Positions 18,755 to 28,435 of a DNA stretch of 64,000 nucleotides are shown here, piece after piece. Made by a program: the position numbers and the translations under genes. Position 1 is the first letter of the stretch; the number at the start of each line of letters is the position of its first letter. The notes under the pieces are model-generated. The model did no database searches and was not told the DNA's origin. It saw only the letters and a program-made list of their open reading frames with translations. The stretch comes from Limisphaera sp. (GTDB lineage: Bacteria > Verrucomicrobiota > Verrucomicrobiia > Limisphaerales > Limisphaeraceae). The DNA lies in NCBI GenBank assembly GCA_025057755.1, contig JANWVC010000029.1, positions 1 through 64,000 of the forward strand, read 5' to 3'.

Positions 18755-21487
18755 TCAAGCGGACTGGGCCACCCAGGCGCGTGCTCGATTCAGGGCTTCA
18801 TCCAGCCGGTCGTTCTCACGTCCGCCGCCTCGGGCAAAATCTGCTCGACCGCCACCTTTGCCGCCCACCACCGGTGCGATCTGTTGCATCAACTGCCCAG
18901 CATGCACGCGTCGAGCGTAGGGTCCGGAAACCGCAGCGATCAAGGTGACGGCGCCGTTGGCCACGCCGCCGAGCACGATGAGGCCCTCCAAACGGGATCG
19001 GAGCAGGTTCACAATCTCTTGCAGCGTTTCGGCGTCGGCGTCGTATCGGGCGATTAACACCGGCAGATTGCCAATGCGTTCGACCTGACGCACCAAACTT
19101 TCGGCAGTGGCGATCCACTGCTTTTGTTGGAGGGAACGCAGGTGTCTTTCGAGGGCCTTCTGCTGTTCGAGAAGGGCTTCGAGCTTACGTTCGAGTTCAG
19201 CCACGGGAGCGTTGACGCGAGCGGCAGCTGCGCGTAGCAAGGTTTCCTCCGCCACAACCTGTTCCCAAGCTGCCAAACCGGCCACGGCTTCTACGCGCCG
19301 AATACCGGCTGCTACGGCACTTTCGCTACGAATCCGGAACAGACCGATTTCTCCGGTCGCCGCAGTGTGGGTGCCGCCGCACAACTCCATGGAGTAACCA
19401 TCCAACCCGCCCGGGGTACCACCGATTTGGACCACACGCACCCATTCCCCGTACTTATCGCCAAAGAATTGGAGAATGTCCGGGCGGTGCTGCACATGGC
19501 TGTATTTCACCTCGGTCGCCGAGACAGGGGCGTTTTCGAGAATGCGTTCGTTGACCAAACGCTCAATGGCCCGGACTTGATCCGGACGCAGCGGCGCACT
19601 GTTAAAGTCGAAGGTGAGCTTGTCCGGGCCGACATAGGACCCTTTCTGGACGGGGTCGGGACCCAGAACTTCATGCAGCGCCCAATGAAACAGATGGGTT
19701 GCGGTATGGTGCCGCTGAATAGCCAAGCGTCGATTTCGATCAACTTGCAGGCGGGCTGATTTACCCGGTTGGGGCAGGTGCTCCGGCGTGGCGTGAGGAT
19801 CCGTTTCCAAGAAATGAAGCCAGACGTCGCCCGACTTGCGGGTATCCGCGATGCGCCATGTGTGGTCTCCTTGCTGCAGCTGACCGGTATCGCCCACCTG
19901 TCCGCCCATTTCCGCGTAGAACGGGCTGATCTCCAAGACGACCACCCACCGATCTTGAATCCGAGTCACGTGGAGGATACGGCTTTCGCTGTGGAGGTGC
20001 TCGTATCCTATGAACCGGGTGGGCGCGGTAGCCTCCATGTGGGTCACTTCGACAAGGGTCTTCTTCTGGGCGGCACGGGCGCGGTTGCGTTGCTCTTCCA
20101 TGAGCTTGTGAAAGCCTGCCACGTCCACGCTCAGACCCCGCTCGCGGGCCAGTAATTGGGTTAAGTCCAAGGGGAATCCGTATGTGTCGTAAAGTTTGAA
20201 GGCAAACTCGCCGGACACGGTGGCCGGGCCCATGCCGATGTCCGGGGGGATCTGCTTTTGCACCTCTTCCTCGAACACCTGCAGACCGCGATCCAGCGTC
20301 CGATTAAATGCTTCCTCCTCCAGACGGATGACTTCTTCCACATATTCTCGGCGTGCGCGAATTTCCGGAAACACATCGCCCATGGTTTCGGCCAGCACCG
20401 TCACCAAGCGGTAGAAAAAGGGCTCCCGGAAACCGAGGTTACGTCCGTACCGAACAGCCCGTCGCAAAATGCGCCGCAACACGTAGCCCCGGCCCTCGTT
20501 TGAAGGGAGAATGCCGTCGGCAATGGCAAAGCCGAGGGTTCGAATGTGATCAGCGATCACGCGAAAGGCCACGTCGATTCGTTCCTGCTCGGTGGCACCC
20601 GCGGTGCCGGGCCTCGGCAGGGTGGCTTGGTACGGACGCCCGCTCAGCCTCTGGAGTGCTTCGAACAGCGGTCGGAACACGTCCGTTTCGTAGTTGGAGA
20701 TCCGGGCTTGGGTGAAGTCCTGAAATCTGCGCGTACCTTGGATGATCGCCGCGACCCGCTCAAAGCCCATGCCAGTGTCAACATGCCGCGCAGGCAGCGG
20801 GGAAAAGGATCCATCTGCGTTGGCGTTGAACTGGATGAAGACCAAGTTCCAAATCTCGATGCAGAGCGGATGTCCCTGGTTGACCAAGGCCCCGCGGCTA
20901 TCCCCTTGCGGGGTTAGGTCCACGTGAATCTCTGAACACGGTCCGCAAGGGCCTGTTTCGCCCATCATCCAGAAGTTGTCCTTGCGTCCGCCCGTTCGGA
21001 TGTGCACTGCTGGGTCCAATCCGGCTTGCTGAAACAACCGCGCCCAATGTTCCCAAGCTTCCTGATCAAACTCAGCAGGGTCGCCCGGCTCAGGTTGGTA
21101 AACGGTGGCATAGAGCCGGTGTTTGGGAAACCCCCACACTTCGGTCAACAATTCCCACGCCCACTCGATGGCCTCGCGCTTGAAATAATCGCCGAAGGAC
21201 CAGTTCCCCAGCATCTCGAAGAACGTGTGGTGGTAAGTATCCAGGCCTACATCCTCCAGATCGTTGTGTTTGCCTCCAGCGCGGATGCATTTCTGCGTGT
21301 CGGCGGCACGGGGCGGATCATACGGACAGGGTTGTTGCCCGAGAAATATGGGCACAAACTGGTTCATGCCCGCATTGGTAAACAGCAGGTTGGGCGCATC
21401 CGGCAGCAGACTGGAGGAGGGTACGATGGTGTGGCCCTTCGACCGAAAGAAGTCGAGGAACGATTGCCGGATTTCAGCAGATGTCAT
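18755..21487 (-). CDS. alaS: Alanyl-tRNA synthetase
   Basis: 910 aa, usual for bacterial AlaS (about 875). I take ATG 21485-21487 (MTSAEIRQSFLDFF), matching the family's start; an ATG nine bases upstream is possible. It charges tRNA-Ala and edits mischarged Ser or Gly. Catalytic core: FFRSKGHTIVPSSSL, FTNAGMNQFVP, RAGGKHNDLEDVG and TGPCGPCSEIH, GMGFERV, and NEGRGYVLRRILRRA. The editing domain carries the zinc site HHTATHLFHWAL and SMELCGGTHTAATGE. The C-terminal DHHA1-like part has GGKGGGRADFARGGG near the end. The sequence is intact. The next 360 bp upstream contain no gene. Confidence 0.98.
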   Translation of the reverse strand: MTSAEIRQSFLDFFRSKGHTIVPSSSLLPDAPNLLFTNAGMNQFVPIFLGQQPCPYDPPRAADTQKCIRAGGKHNDLEDVGLDTYHHTFFEMLGNWSFGDYFKREAIEWAWELLTEVWGFPKHRLYATVYQPEPGDPAEFDQEAWEHWARLFQQAGLDPAVHIRTGGRKDNFWMMGETGPCGPCSEIHVDLTPQGDSRGALVNQGHPLCIEIWNLVFIQFNANADGSFSPLPARHVDTGMGFERVAAIIQGTRRFQDFTQARISNYETDVFRPLFEALQRLSGRPYQATLPRPGTAGATEQERIDVAFRVIADHIRTLGFAIADGILPSNEGRGYVLRRILRRAVRYGRNLGFREPFFYRLVTVLAETMGDVFPEIRARREYVEEVIRLEEEAFNRTLDRGLQVFEEEVQKQIPPDIGMGPATVSGEFAFKLYDTYGFPLDLTQLLARERGLSVDVAGFHKLMEEQRNRARAAQKKTLVEVTHMEATAPTRFIGYEHLHSESRILHVTRIQDRWVVVLEISPFYAEMGGQVGDTGQLQQGDHTWRIADTRKSGDVWLHFLETDPHATPEHLPQPGKSARLQVDRNRRLAIQRHHTATHLFHWALHEVLGPDPVQKGSYVGPDKLTFDFNSAPLRPDQVRAIERLVNERILENAPVSATEVKYSHVQHRPDILQFFGDKYGEWVRVVQIGGTPGGLDGYSMELCGGTHTAATGEIGLFRIRSESAVAAGIRRVEAVAGLAAWEQVVAEETLLRAAAARVNAPVAELERKLEALLEQQKALERHLRSLQQKQWIATAESLVRQVERIGNLPVLIARYDADAETLQEIVNLLRSRLEGLIVLGGVANGAVTLIAAVSGPYARRVHAGQLMQQIAPVVGGKGGGRADFARGGGRENDRLDEALNRARAWVAQSA

Positions 21488-21851
21488 CACACGCATGGCG
21501 TATTCAAACTACCGATCAGGTCGCGGGCGGGCCATTCTCCAGCGCAGCCGGAAAATCGTGCTGATCCACCTTGCGACCTCAAATCTGACCGTTTTTCAAG
21601 GTAAGGCTAACTCGTAACGGGAAGCGAGTCCAACTTTGACCCTCCCTGCTGCAACCAAATTCCCCGCGCTTGGGGCGCACTTCAGTCGCATCCCCCCGCA
21701 ACCATATGCGGCTCCCCGCTGGCAAAATCCTCGGCCCGCCAAATGGGACGTCTTGAACAAATGCATCCGCCGTTTTAACTTCGACAAGACAAGAGCGGAA
21801 CTGCATGGGGGCAATCGGCTTCTCGCCGCGCCACCAACGAAATCAGGAGGT
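21488..21851. other. Divergent promoter region between alaS and the small coiled-coil gene
   Basis: 364 bp separating minus-strand alaS from plus-strand 21852-22133. It must hold promoters for both directions. A plus-strand frame extends back from the small gene to 21636, but its translation upstream of the chosen Met shows no coding character. Confidence 0.45.
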
Positions 21852-22133
21852 ATGAAAACTGCCTACGAACTGGCTATGGAGCGGCTCAATCGAACTGCGC
21901 CGCTACCGCCCTTGACAGAAGAACAAAAGCGAGAGATCGCTGAGCTTGAGTCACGTTTCAAAGCGCGCATCGCCGAACGCGAGATCACCATTCAGCAGCA
22001 AATTGCCGCAGCCAGAGCACAAGGCGACCTGGCCCGTGCTCAGGAGCTGGAACAGCAGCTGGCTGCGGAACGGCGCAAACTGCAGGACGAACTCGAAGCC
22101 CGAAAAGAAAAGATCCGCCAGGGGAAAGCCTAG
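21852..22133 (+). CDS. Small charged coiled-coil protein, conserved hypothetical
   Basis: 93 aa starting MKTAYELAMERLNRTAP. The frame continues upstream to 21636, but the charged, helical composition begins at this Met, and AGGAGGT sits directly before it; the spacing is tight, so the next ATG (MERLNRT) could be used instead. Residues 22-93 are almost all Glu, Lys, Arg, Ala and Gln in heptad-like order (EEQKREIAELESRF, QQQIAAARAQGDLARAQELE), predicting one long soluble helix. I recall similar short proteins in other Verrucomicrobia, but none has a known role. It lies upstream of rpmE and prfA on the same strand. Confidence 0.7.
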   Translation: MKTAYELAMERLNRTAPLPPLTEEQKREIAELESRFKARIAEREITIQQQIAAARAQGDLARAQELEQQLAAERRKLQDELEARKEKIRQGKA

Positions 22134-22418
22134 ACTGCGTCGCACGAAGCATAGCAGGATCAGCTTGAGCTCTCCCAATCCGGCACTCGGCATCAAAAGG
22201 CCCGAGACGCGGGTTCCGGTTACCCTTGCTCTTTCTGATCGGCACGCCTCAAGCAAAAGGTTGATTGGTAAGCCTCGGAAACAGGCCTTTTGTCAATGCA
22301 CGGAGCCATGCATGCCGAACCCGCGGGCCTTCAAGGGAGCCGCATGGCGCCGCGGTCATTTGTGCCTTTCCTTCTTGTCAGCTTGGCTGGCCGTGATAGC
22401 TTGAAGGTTCTCGAATCT

Positions 22419-22664
22419 ATGAAAGCGGACATTCATCCGAAATACGTGGACGCAGAGATCCGTTGCGCGTGTGGCAACGTGATTAAAACGCGTTCCACGA
22501 AACCGGTGATCATCGTGGGCATTTGCAATGCCTGCCACCCTTTTTACACCGGCCAGCAGAAACTGGTCGATACAGCCGGTCGCGTGGACAAGTTTCAGCA
22601 ACGTCAGGCCAAAACAGCCGCGCTGCAAGCCGCGTTGGCCGAGAAGAAAAAAAAGAAGCGTTAG
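22419..22664 (+). CDS. rpmE: Ribosomal protein bL31, zinc-binding form
   Basis: 81 aa starting at ATG 22419 behind GAAGGT. bL31 bridges the two ribosomal subunits. [20 protein letters not shown] matches the family start, and the [20 protein letters not shown] block is its signature. The Cys pairs CAC and CNAC indicate the zinc-containing (C+) form rather than the zinc-free paralogue made under zinc shortage. The tail KKKKKR is typical. A hairpin terminator follows at 22681-22726, so prfA probably has its own promoter or depends on readthrough. Confidence 0.96.
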   Translation: MKADIHPKYVDAEIRCACGNVIKTRSTKPVIIVGICNACHPFYTGQQKLVDTAGRVDKFQQRQAKTAALQAALAEKKKKKR

Positions 22665-22680
22665 AAGCTTTTTGGGACGA

Positions 22681-22726
22681 CCGCCCGCGCGTGGACATGC
22701 AGTTCACCTGCGGGCGGTTTGCTTTT
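22681..22726 (+). terminator. Rho-independent-type terminator after rpmE
   Basis: The inverted repeat CCGCCCGC (22681-22688) and GCGGGCGG (22710-22717) forms an 8-bp GC stem, followed by TTTGCTTTT. It begins 16 bases after the rpmE stop. The 21-base loop is longer than usual. Confidence 0.6.
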
Positions 22727-22802
22727 GCCAGGACTGCCCAAACTTTCCCCACTGCCGGTCGCTTACCCAGAGCAGGTTGCAACGCTACGTCTCGCTCCGG
22801 TC

Positions 22803-23894
22803 ATGGACATGAAACCTTACATCGACCGGTTCCGCAACCGGTTGGCAGAGGTTGAGAGCGCCCTGAGCGATCCTGCCGTGGCCACGCAACCGGCCCGCCT
22901 GCAGGAGTTGGGACGCGAATACGCCCGCTTGAAAGACCTGCTGGCCACGGGCGACGCGTGGTTGAAGGCCGAGCAGGAGTTGCAGCGGAATCGTGCTCTG
23001 CTGGCGGAGGAACCCCCTGGATCCGATTGGGCCGCGCTGATTCGGGAAGAAATGGCCCGATGCGAGTCGGAATTGGCCCGCTGCACCCGCGAGTTGCAAC
23101 GCGGATTGCTGCCACCCGATCCGGTCGATCACCGCAATATCGTTATGGAGATCCGAGCCGGAGCCGGAGGTCAGGAGGCTGCATTGTTTGCCGCCGACCT
23201 GTACCGGATGTACACCCGTTATGCCGAAGCCCGTGGCTGGAAAGTGGAAACCATCGACGCAAGTCCCTCCGACCTGGGCGGCTTTAAAGAGATCATTTTT
23301 CTCATTACCGGCTCGGACGTGTATCAACGTCTCAAATTCGAAAGCGGGGTTCATCGAGTTCAACGCGTGCCTGTCACCGAAGCGCAGGGACGCATTCACA
23401 CCAGCACCTGCACCGTGGCAGTCCTGCCCGAGGCTGAGGAAGTGGACGTGGAGATCAAGCCGGACGAGTTAGAAATCACAGTTTGCCGGGCATCTGGACC
23501 GGGTGGGCAGGGCGTCAACACTACCGACTCTGCGGTTCAAATCCTTCACAAACCAACCGGGCTTATTGTTCGCTGTGCTGATGAACGTTCCCAACAAAAG
23601 AACAAGGCTAAGGCCTTGCGCGTGCTCCGCACCCGTTTGCTGGAAGCCAAACGAGCCGAGGAAAGCGCGCGTTATGCAGCCCAGCGCCGCGCGCAGGTCG
23701 GGACCGGTGAACGCAACGAACGGATCCGGACCTACAACTTTCCCCAAAACCGTGTCACTGACCATCGCATTGATCTAACCCTTTACAACCTGGGAGCGAT
23801 TCTCGACGGAGAACTCGATCCAGTCATCGAGCCCCTCCTGGCCTACGATCTCCAGCAACGATTGGAAGAGTGGACGCGGACCCACAGCCGCTGA
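22803..23894 (+). CDS. prfA: Peptide chain release factor 1
   Basis: 363 aa starting at ATG 22803 (MDMKPYIDRFRNRL). RF1 releases finished peptides at UAA and UAG. The GGQ catalytic loop is present (SGPGGQGVNTTDSAV), and the stop-codon-reading PxT motif is PVT (RVQRVPVTEAQGRIHTS). PxT rather than SPF separates RF1 from RF2. The family's KARALR-like and YNFPQNRVTDHRI segments are also there. It converges on nuoM with 48 bp between the stop codons. Confidence 0.97.
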   Translation: MDMKPYIDRFRNRLAEVESALSDPAVATQPARLQELGREYARLKDLLATGDAWLKAEQELQRNRALLAEEPPGSDWAALIREEMARCESELARCTRELQRGLLPPDPVDHRNIVMEIRAGAGGQEAALFAADLYRMYTRYAEARGWKVETIDASPSDLGGFKEIIFLITGSDVYQRLKFESGVHRVQRVPVTEAQGRIHTSTCTVAVLPEAEEVDVEIKPDELEITVCRASGPGGQGVNTTDSAVQILHKPTGLIVRCADERSQQKNKAKALRVLRTRLLEAKRAEESARYAAQRRAQVGTGERNERIRTYNFPQNRVTDHRIDLTLYNLGAILDGELDPVIEPLLAYDLQQRLEEWTRTHSR

Positions 23895-23920
23895 CGCGGC
23901 TTCATTCCGGAGACTATGTC

Positions 23921-23938
23921 GCACGCACATGCGCGTGC
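23921..23938. terminator. Possible hairpin between convergent prfA and nuoM
   Basis: GCACGC and GCGTGC form a 6-bp stem around a 6-base loop in the short gap between the two stop codons. There is no T tract on either side, so its role as a terminator is uncertain. Confidence 0.3.
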
Positions 23939-23942
23939 AGCA

Positions 23943-25472
23943 TCACTCAACTCGCAGAGTTACGACAGCGGTCAACTCCCGCGGAATCAGACCCGCTACG
24001 GCCGGCTCAACCCGGCTGACCAGCACCTGCGGGAACCAACCCAAAAACAGCAATATCGCTACCAAAAGCGCGTAAGGCCAACGCTGTTGCCAGCCCAAGA
24101 GATCGACGCCCCGGGTCGCAGTCTGCGACGGTGCCCCGTGGACCACCTGACGCACCGCGCGCAACATGTACACTGCTCCCACCACCAGCGCGCCGAACAG
24201 CGCGCCCACGGTTACCCAACGCAGCTCCGGCACCTGCCATAGTCCAAACAAGACTGTTACCTCGCCCACGAAATTGACAAACCCGGGCAACCCGCAACCC
24301 GCCAAAGCAGCCATGGTAAAGATTGCGCCCCAAAACGGCATGACCCGACCCAAGCCGCTCCAGCGATCCATCGACAAGGTACCGGCCTGCCCATACAAAT
24401 GGCCCACCAGGGCAAACGACACGGCTGCCAAAAAGCCATGGGCCACCATGACCACCACCGCCCCGGTCACACCAATTGCATTCCACGCCGCCAGTCCCAA
24501 AAAGACGAAACCCATGTGGGCCACACTCGCATACCCCAACAAGCGACCCAAATTCTGCTCCCGCATGGCCACCCAACCACCGTAAAGCAGATTTCCTAAA
24601 GCCAGACCGGCCAGCATCGGCATCCAATCCTGAGCCCCCTGCGGCATCCACGGTTGAGCCACGCGCATCAGGCCGTACAACCCAAACTTCTTCAGTACCC
24701 CGGCATGCAGCATTGCGGTGGCGGCCGGCGCCGAGGCATAACCCGTCGGAGCCCAGGCATGAAACGGCCACAACGACACCAAAATCCCGAATCCAAACAA
24801 CAGCAACGGATAGAGCCAGGCCTGCGCATCTGCCGGCAACGGGTTCTCACGGAAATACTGTGTCAGGGTGGGTATATCAAAGGTGCGCAGCTGTGCGGGC
24901 ACTTGCAAGTACACCCCCACCAACCCGATCAGGACCAGCAACGCTCCTGCCGAAAGATACAACGTCATCTGATACGCTGCCGTGCTCCGGTCCTCCCCCC
25001 GACCCCAAACACCGATCATAATGAACGTGGGGACCAACGCCAGTTCATGGAAAAAGTAGAAAAAGAACAGATCAAGCGAAGCAAACGCGCCTAAAATCCC
25101 ACCGGTCATCAGCAGAAGCAGGAAGTAAAACTCCTTGGACCGTTCGTGCACGTCCCGCGCACAGGCAGCGGCTGCCCACGCCACCAGGGCTCCCATCAAC
25201 AACAGGCCCACATTCAAGCCATCCACGCCGAACCGGCACTCGATGCCCAGGGCGGGGGCACCCAGCCCCGGAACACGCGTGACCATTCGATATCCATGGT
25301 CTTCTATGGCTGCTTGCGGGTAGTGCACGAACACCATTCCCGCAAACAAGGCCGTAAGTCCCAGCACGGCCAGAGCCAGTCGTCGCGATGCGCGCGCGGC
25401 GTCCCGCGGCACTAACAGCATGGCCACTGCCCCTAGCAGTGGCAACCCTACCAACCCGCCCAACATCGTCAT
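23943..25472 (-). CDS. nuoM: NADH-quinone oxidoreductase subunit M
   Basis: 509 aa starting at ATG 25470-25472, with GAGGGGG upstream. NuoM is an antiporter-like proton-pumping subunit in the membrane arm of complex I. About 14 hydrophobic segments are visible. The key Glu of helix 5 is in FFYFFHELALVPTFIMIG, and the Lys of helix 7/8 is near MLHAGVLKKFGLYGLMR; GYASVAHMGFVFLG is another family block. It is the last gene of the nuo cluster: nuoL ends 36 bp upstream, and prfA converges from the other side, so no nuoN follows. Confidence 0.95.
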   Translation of the reverse strand: MTMLGGLVGLPLLGAVAMLLVPRDAARASRRLALAVLGLTALFAGMVFVHYPQAAIEDHGYRMVTRVPGLGAPALGIECRFGVDGLNVGLLLMGALVAWAAAACARDVHERSKEFYFLLLLMTGGILGAFASLDLFFFYFFHELALVPTFIMIGVWGRGEDRSTAAYQMTLYLSAGALLVLIGLVGVYLQVPAQLRTFDIPTLTQYFRENPLPADAQAWLYPLLLFGFGILVSLWPFHAWAPTGYASAPAATAMLHAGVLKKFGLYGLMRVAQPWMPQGAQDWMPMLAGLALGNLLYGGWVAMREQNLGRLLGYASVAHMGFVFLGLAAWNAIGVTGAVVVMVAHGFLAAVSFALVGHLYGQAGTLSMDRWSGLGRVMPFWGAIFTMAALAGCGLPGFVNFVGEVTVLFGLWQVPELRWVTVGALFGALVVGAVYMLRAVRQVVHGAPSQTATRGVDLLGWQQRWPYALLVAILLFLGWFPQVLVSRVEPAVAGLIPRELTAVVTLRVE

Positions 25473-25508
25473 GGATGGCCCCCTCAAACGTGTTCAATTA
25501 CTCAAGCC

Positions 25509-27374
25509 TCATGGCCCCAACACCCACCACAACAAGACTCCCAAACCTGCCACAAAAACCCAGCCGTAGGTCTGTAAACTCCCCGACTGCACCAGTCGGA
25601 CAGTCTCACCCAGAACCGCAGTGCCACCTTTCAACAAACCGTGGCAAAAACCTTGAATAATCCATCGCTCCACCCCTGCGGCAAGCGCCGCGCATGCCTC
25701 ATGAAATGCCCCGACCGTGCCGTTATAGAGTTCGTCCCAATACATCCGCTGACGCAGCCAGCGCGCCAAGCGTGGCCAATGCTGCGCTACGGGGTCCTCA
25801 CCAGCTTGTCCGTACATGCGCCATGCCAACACCAGCCCGGCCAGCATCGCGATCAAACCGGCCGCGGCCGGCACCGGCGCGTGATGAAAAGGTTCCACAA
25901 GCCGGGCCCATCCAGCCGAAGCTTGCGCTCCCTCCAATCCCGGCAGAGTGGCCTGCAACATAGCTTGGATTCCAATCACACCCGCCCCGATGCTTAAAGC
26001 CGCCAAAATCCGCAGCGGCCACAACATCTCTTGCCCTGGCTCCGCGGCATGGCCGGCCCCGTCCTGCCGGGCTGAACCCCCAAACGCTACCCAAACCAAT
26101 CGAAACATGTAAAAACTGGTTAGCGCGGCTACGCCTACGGCCAGCAGAAACAATGGCAAGTTCCGTTCCCAGGCAACGGCCAACAGCGCATCCTTGCTGA
26201 AAAACCCGCTCAAAGGCCAGGCACCTGACAAAGCCAGCGTGCCCACCAAGAAGGTCCAAAACGTCACCGGCATGCGGCGCCACAACCCGCCCATCCGCCA
26301 AATATGCTGCTCATGATGCAGGGCCACGATGACCGAGCCGGCGCCCAAGAACAACAACGCCTTGAAAAACGCATGCGTCACCAAGTGAAACATCCCCGCA
26401 GCCGGTGCTCCCAATCCCACCCCCAACACCATGTAACCCAGTTGCGAAAGGGTCGAGTAGGCTAAAACCCGTTTAATGTCATCCTGCTGAATTGCGATCA
26501 AAGCTGCCATCAATGCAGTCCAACCGCCCGTCCAAGCCACCACCGTCAGAGCCTCTGGCGTAAACAAAAAGAAGACCCGGCATAACAAATACACACCGGC
26601 TGCCACCATCGTGGCCGCATGGATCAACGCGCTCACCGGCGTCGGACCTTCCATGGCATCCGGCAACCACACATGCAGGGGAAACTGAGCCGATTTGCCA
26701 ACCACGCCGCAGAAAACCAGGAGGCCGGCCAGGGTAGCCAGGGCCCCCAGATCGGCCATCCGAGCTGGCCACTGCTCTTCCAAACGATTAAAGTCCAGGG
26801 TTCCAGTCAGGCCCCAAATCAACAAAAGCCCGCTCAGAAAACCAAGGTCCCCAATTCGATTCGTGATGAATGCCTTCCGAGCCGCCTCCGCAGCCGAAGG
26901 ACGTTCGAACCAATGGCCAATCAACAAATAGCTCGACACACCGACCAACTCCCAGAATACGAACATTTGGAGAAAATTCCCGGCGAGCACAATGCCCAGC
27001 ATGGAAAACATAAACAGGCTCAAACAAGCAAAGTAGCGCGAAAAGCCGGGATCGCCACGCATGTAACCGATCGAATACACATGGATGACGCTCCCGACCC
27101 CGGTAACCACCAGGAGCATCAAGAGACTCAGGGGATCCACCTGCAAATCGAATGTTACTGCCCAGGGACCTACCTGCCACCAGGAGACCGATACGGAACC
27201 CGAGGTCCAACCGTTCAATTTCCAAAAGATCACGCTCAGCACGAAGCTCCCCAGCGCGGCGCCGACGGACAACGCCGCACTCCGGCGCGGCTGGCGTAAT
27301 GTGCCCAACGTGATCCACGCGGCCGCACCCAGCGGCAACAACAGAATCCACCACAGTAGCGCTTCCCATTTCAT
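25509..27374 (-). CDS. nuoL: NADH-quinone oxidoreductase subunit L
   Basis: 621 aa from ATG 27372-27374 (MKWEALLWWILLLPLG); a longer reading from 27419 lacks hydrophobic character. NuoL is the distal antiporter-like subunit with the long lateral helix. Landmarks: VDPLSLLMLLVVTGVGSVIH, FVFWELVGVSSYLLIGHWF (essential Glu), PLHVWLPDAMEGPTPVSALI and HAATMVAAGVYL, then YSTLSQLGYMVLGVGLG. The C-terminal half has further transmembrane segments and a final hydrophobic anchor. It lies between nuoK (93 bp upstream) and nuoM (36 bp downstream). Confidence 0.96.
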   Translation of the reverse strand: MKWEALLWWILLLPLGAAAWITLGTLRQPRRSAALSVGAALGSFVLSVIFWKLNGWTSGSVSVSWWQVGPWAVTFDLQVDPLSLLMLLVVTGVGSVIHVYSIGYMRGDPGFSRYFACLSLFMFSMLGIVLAGNFLQMFVFWELVGVSSYLLIGHWFERPSAAEAARKAFITNRIGDLGFLSGLLLIWGLTGTLDFNRLEEQWPARMADLGALATLAGLLVFCGVVGKSAQFPLHVWLPDAMEGPTPVSALIHAATMVAAGVYLLCRVFFLFTPEALTVVAWTGGWTALMAALIAIQQDDIKRVLAYSTLSQLGYMVLGVGLGAPAAGMFHLVTHAFFKALLFLGAGSVIVALHHEQHIWRMGGLWRRMPVTFWTFLVGTLALSGAWPLSGFFSKDALLAVAWERNLPLFLLAVGVAALTSFYMFRLVWVAFGGSARQDGAGHAAEPGQEMLWPLRILAALSIGAGVIGIQAMLQATLPGLEGAQASAGWARLVEPFHHAPVPAAAGLIAMLAGLVLAWRMYGQAGEDPVAQHWPRLARWLRQRMYWDELYNGTVGAFHEACAALAAGVERWIIQGFCHGLLKGGTAVLGETVRLVQSGSLQTYGWVFVAGLGVLLWWVLGP

Positions 27375-27467
27375 GGTTTGATTCCCACACCGTCGGGTCG
27401 CGACCCGGCGCTCAATCAAAGAGTTCGCTTCCCTTGCCCACCTTTGGTCCGCTTTGACCGGGCCGTC

Positions 27468-27779
27468 TCACAAACGCAATAAATTGACATCCTCAACATG
27501 CGCCGTCCGCCGCTGCCGGTACAAGGCCACCAACAAGGCCAAGCCCACGGCCACTTCGGCTGCTGCCACAGTGATCACAAAAAACACCAACATTTGGCCT
27601 TGAAGCTCTCCACGAAAACGCGCAAAAGCCACCAGGGCCAGGTTCGCCGCGTTCAGCATCAGCTCCAGAGACATGTATATAATTAATAAGTTCCGACGCG
27701 CGACCACGCCCAACAATCCAAGTCCAAAAAGCAAAAAACTCACCGTCAGATAATGCTCCAGCCCGGGTGTCCATTGCAT
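27468..27779 (-). CDS. nuoK: NADH-quinone oxidoreductase subunit K
   Basis: 103 aa, the usual size. Three transmembrane helices: LTVSFLLFGLGLLGVV, LLIIYMSLELMLNAANLALV and MLVFFVITVAAAEVAVGLAL. The two conserved membrane glutamates are in SLELMLNAAN and AAAEVAVGLA; they form part of the proton path near the quinone module. ATG at 27777-27779. It is 99 bp downstream of nuoJ. Confidence 0.96.
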   Translation of the reverse strand: MQWTPGLEHYLTVSFLLFGLGLLGVVARRNLLIIYMSLELMLNAANLALVAFARFRGELQGQMLVFFVITVAAAEVAVGLALLVALYRQRRTAHVEDVNLLRL

Positions 27780-27878
27780 ACAATATCCTCCACGTTCGTC
27801 CTGCCCCCGTCGGTTAATCGACGGCCCTTACCGCAGCGGCCTCTGTCCGTAACGATCCACACATGAGCCCGGATTTTC

Positions 27879-28388
27879 TCATGGCACATCCCTCTTACTT
27901 AGAACGATGACGCCCACCATGGCCACCAACAGCAACAGACCCATCATCTCCAAGGGGAGCAAGTAGTGCGTAAACAAGAGCCGCCCCAGAAGTCGCACCG
28001 TGCCTTCCATTTGAGCCGCGGCCAGTTCTCGCCCCGGTTGTGTCCACCACAAAGCACGCAGGAGAAGGGCAGTCACGCCGCCAGCCGCGAGCACACCAAT
28101 AAGAAGCCCCGCCCACCGCAGCCGACGCCGCGCTTCTTCCCGCAAATCCAGCAACATCAGAACAAACAAGAACAACACCATGACCGCTCCGGCATAGACC
28201 AACACCTGCACGGCCGCAACGAAGTAGGCGTGCAACAGTACAAACAAGCCGGACAATGCGAGAATCGTTACCGCCAGAAACAACGCACTGTAAACCGGAT
28301 TCCGACTGAACGGATTCCAAACCACCAAGGCACCACTTAACAGGGCCGCGGCAGCGAACACGTAAAACAATAGGTCAGGCAAGCTCAT
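27879..28388 (-). CDS. nuoJ: NADH-quinone oxidoreductase subunit J
   Basis: 169 aa starting at ATG 28386-28388 (MSLPDLLFYVFAAAALLSG). It is a membrane subunit with five predicted helices. The family block FVAAVQVLVYAGAVMVLFLF, containing the flexible pi-bulge helix, is well conserved, followed by the usual MLLDL. The C-terminus ends LLLLVAMVGVIVLSKRDVP, like other NuoJ proteins. It is shorter than some homologues but complete. It follows nuoI by 47 bp. Confidence 0.95.
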   Translation of the reverse strand: MSLPDLLFYVFAAAALLSGALVVWNPFSRNPVYSALFLAVTILALSGLFVLLHAYFVAAVQVLVYAGAVMVLFLFVLMLLDLREEARRRLRWAGLLIGVLAAGGVTALLLRALWWTQPGRELAAAQMEGTVRLLGRLLFTHYLLPLEMMGLLLLVAMVGVIVLSKRDVP

Positions 28389-28435
28389 GGACTAACACTC
28401 ATTGGGCAGTGCGGTCGCACGCCGCATGTACATCT

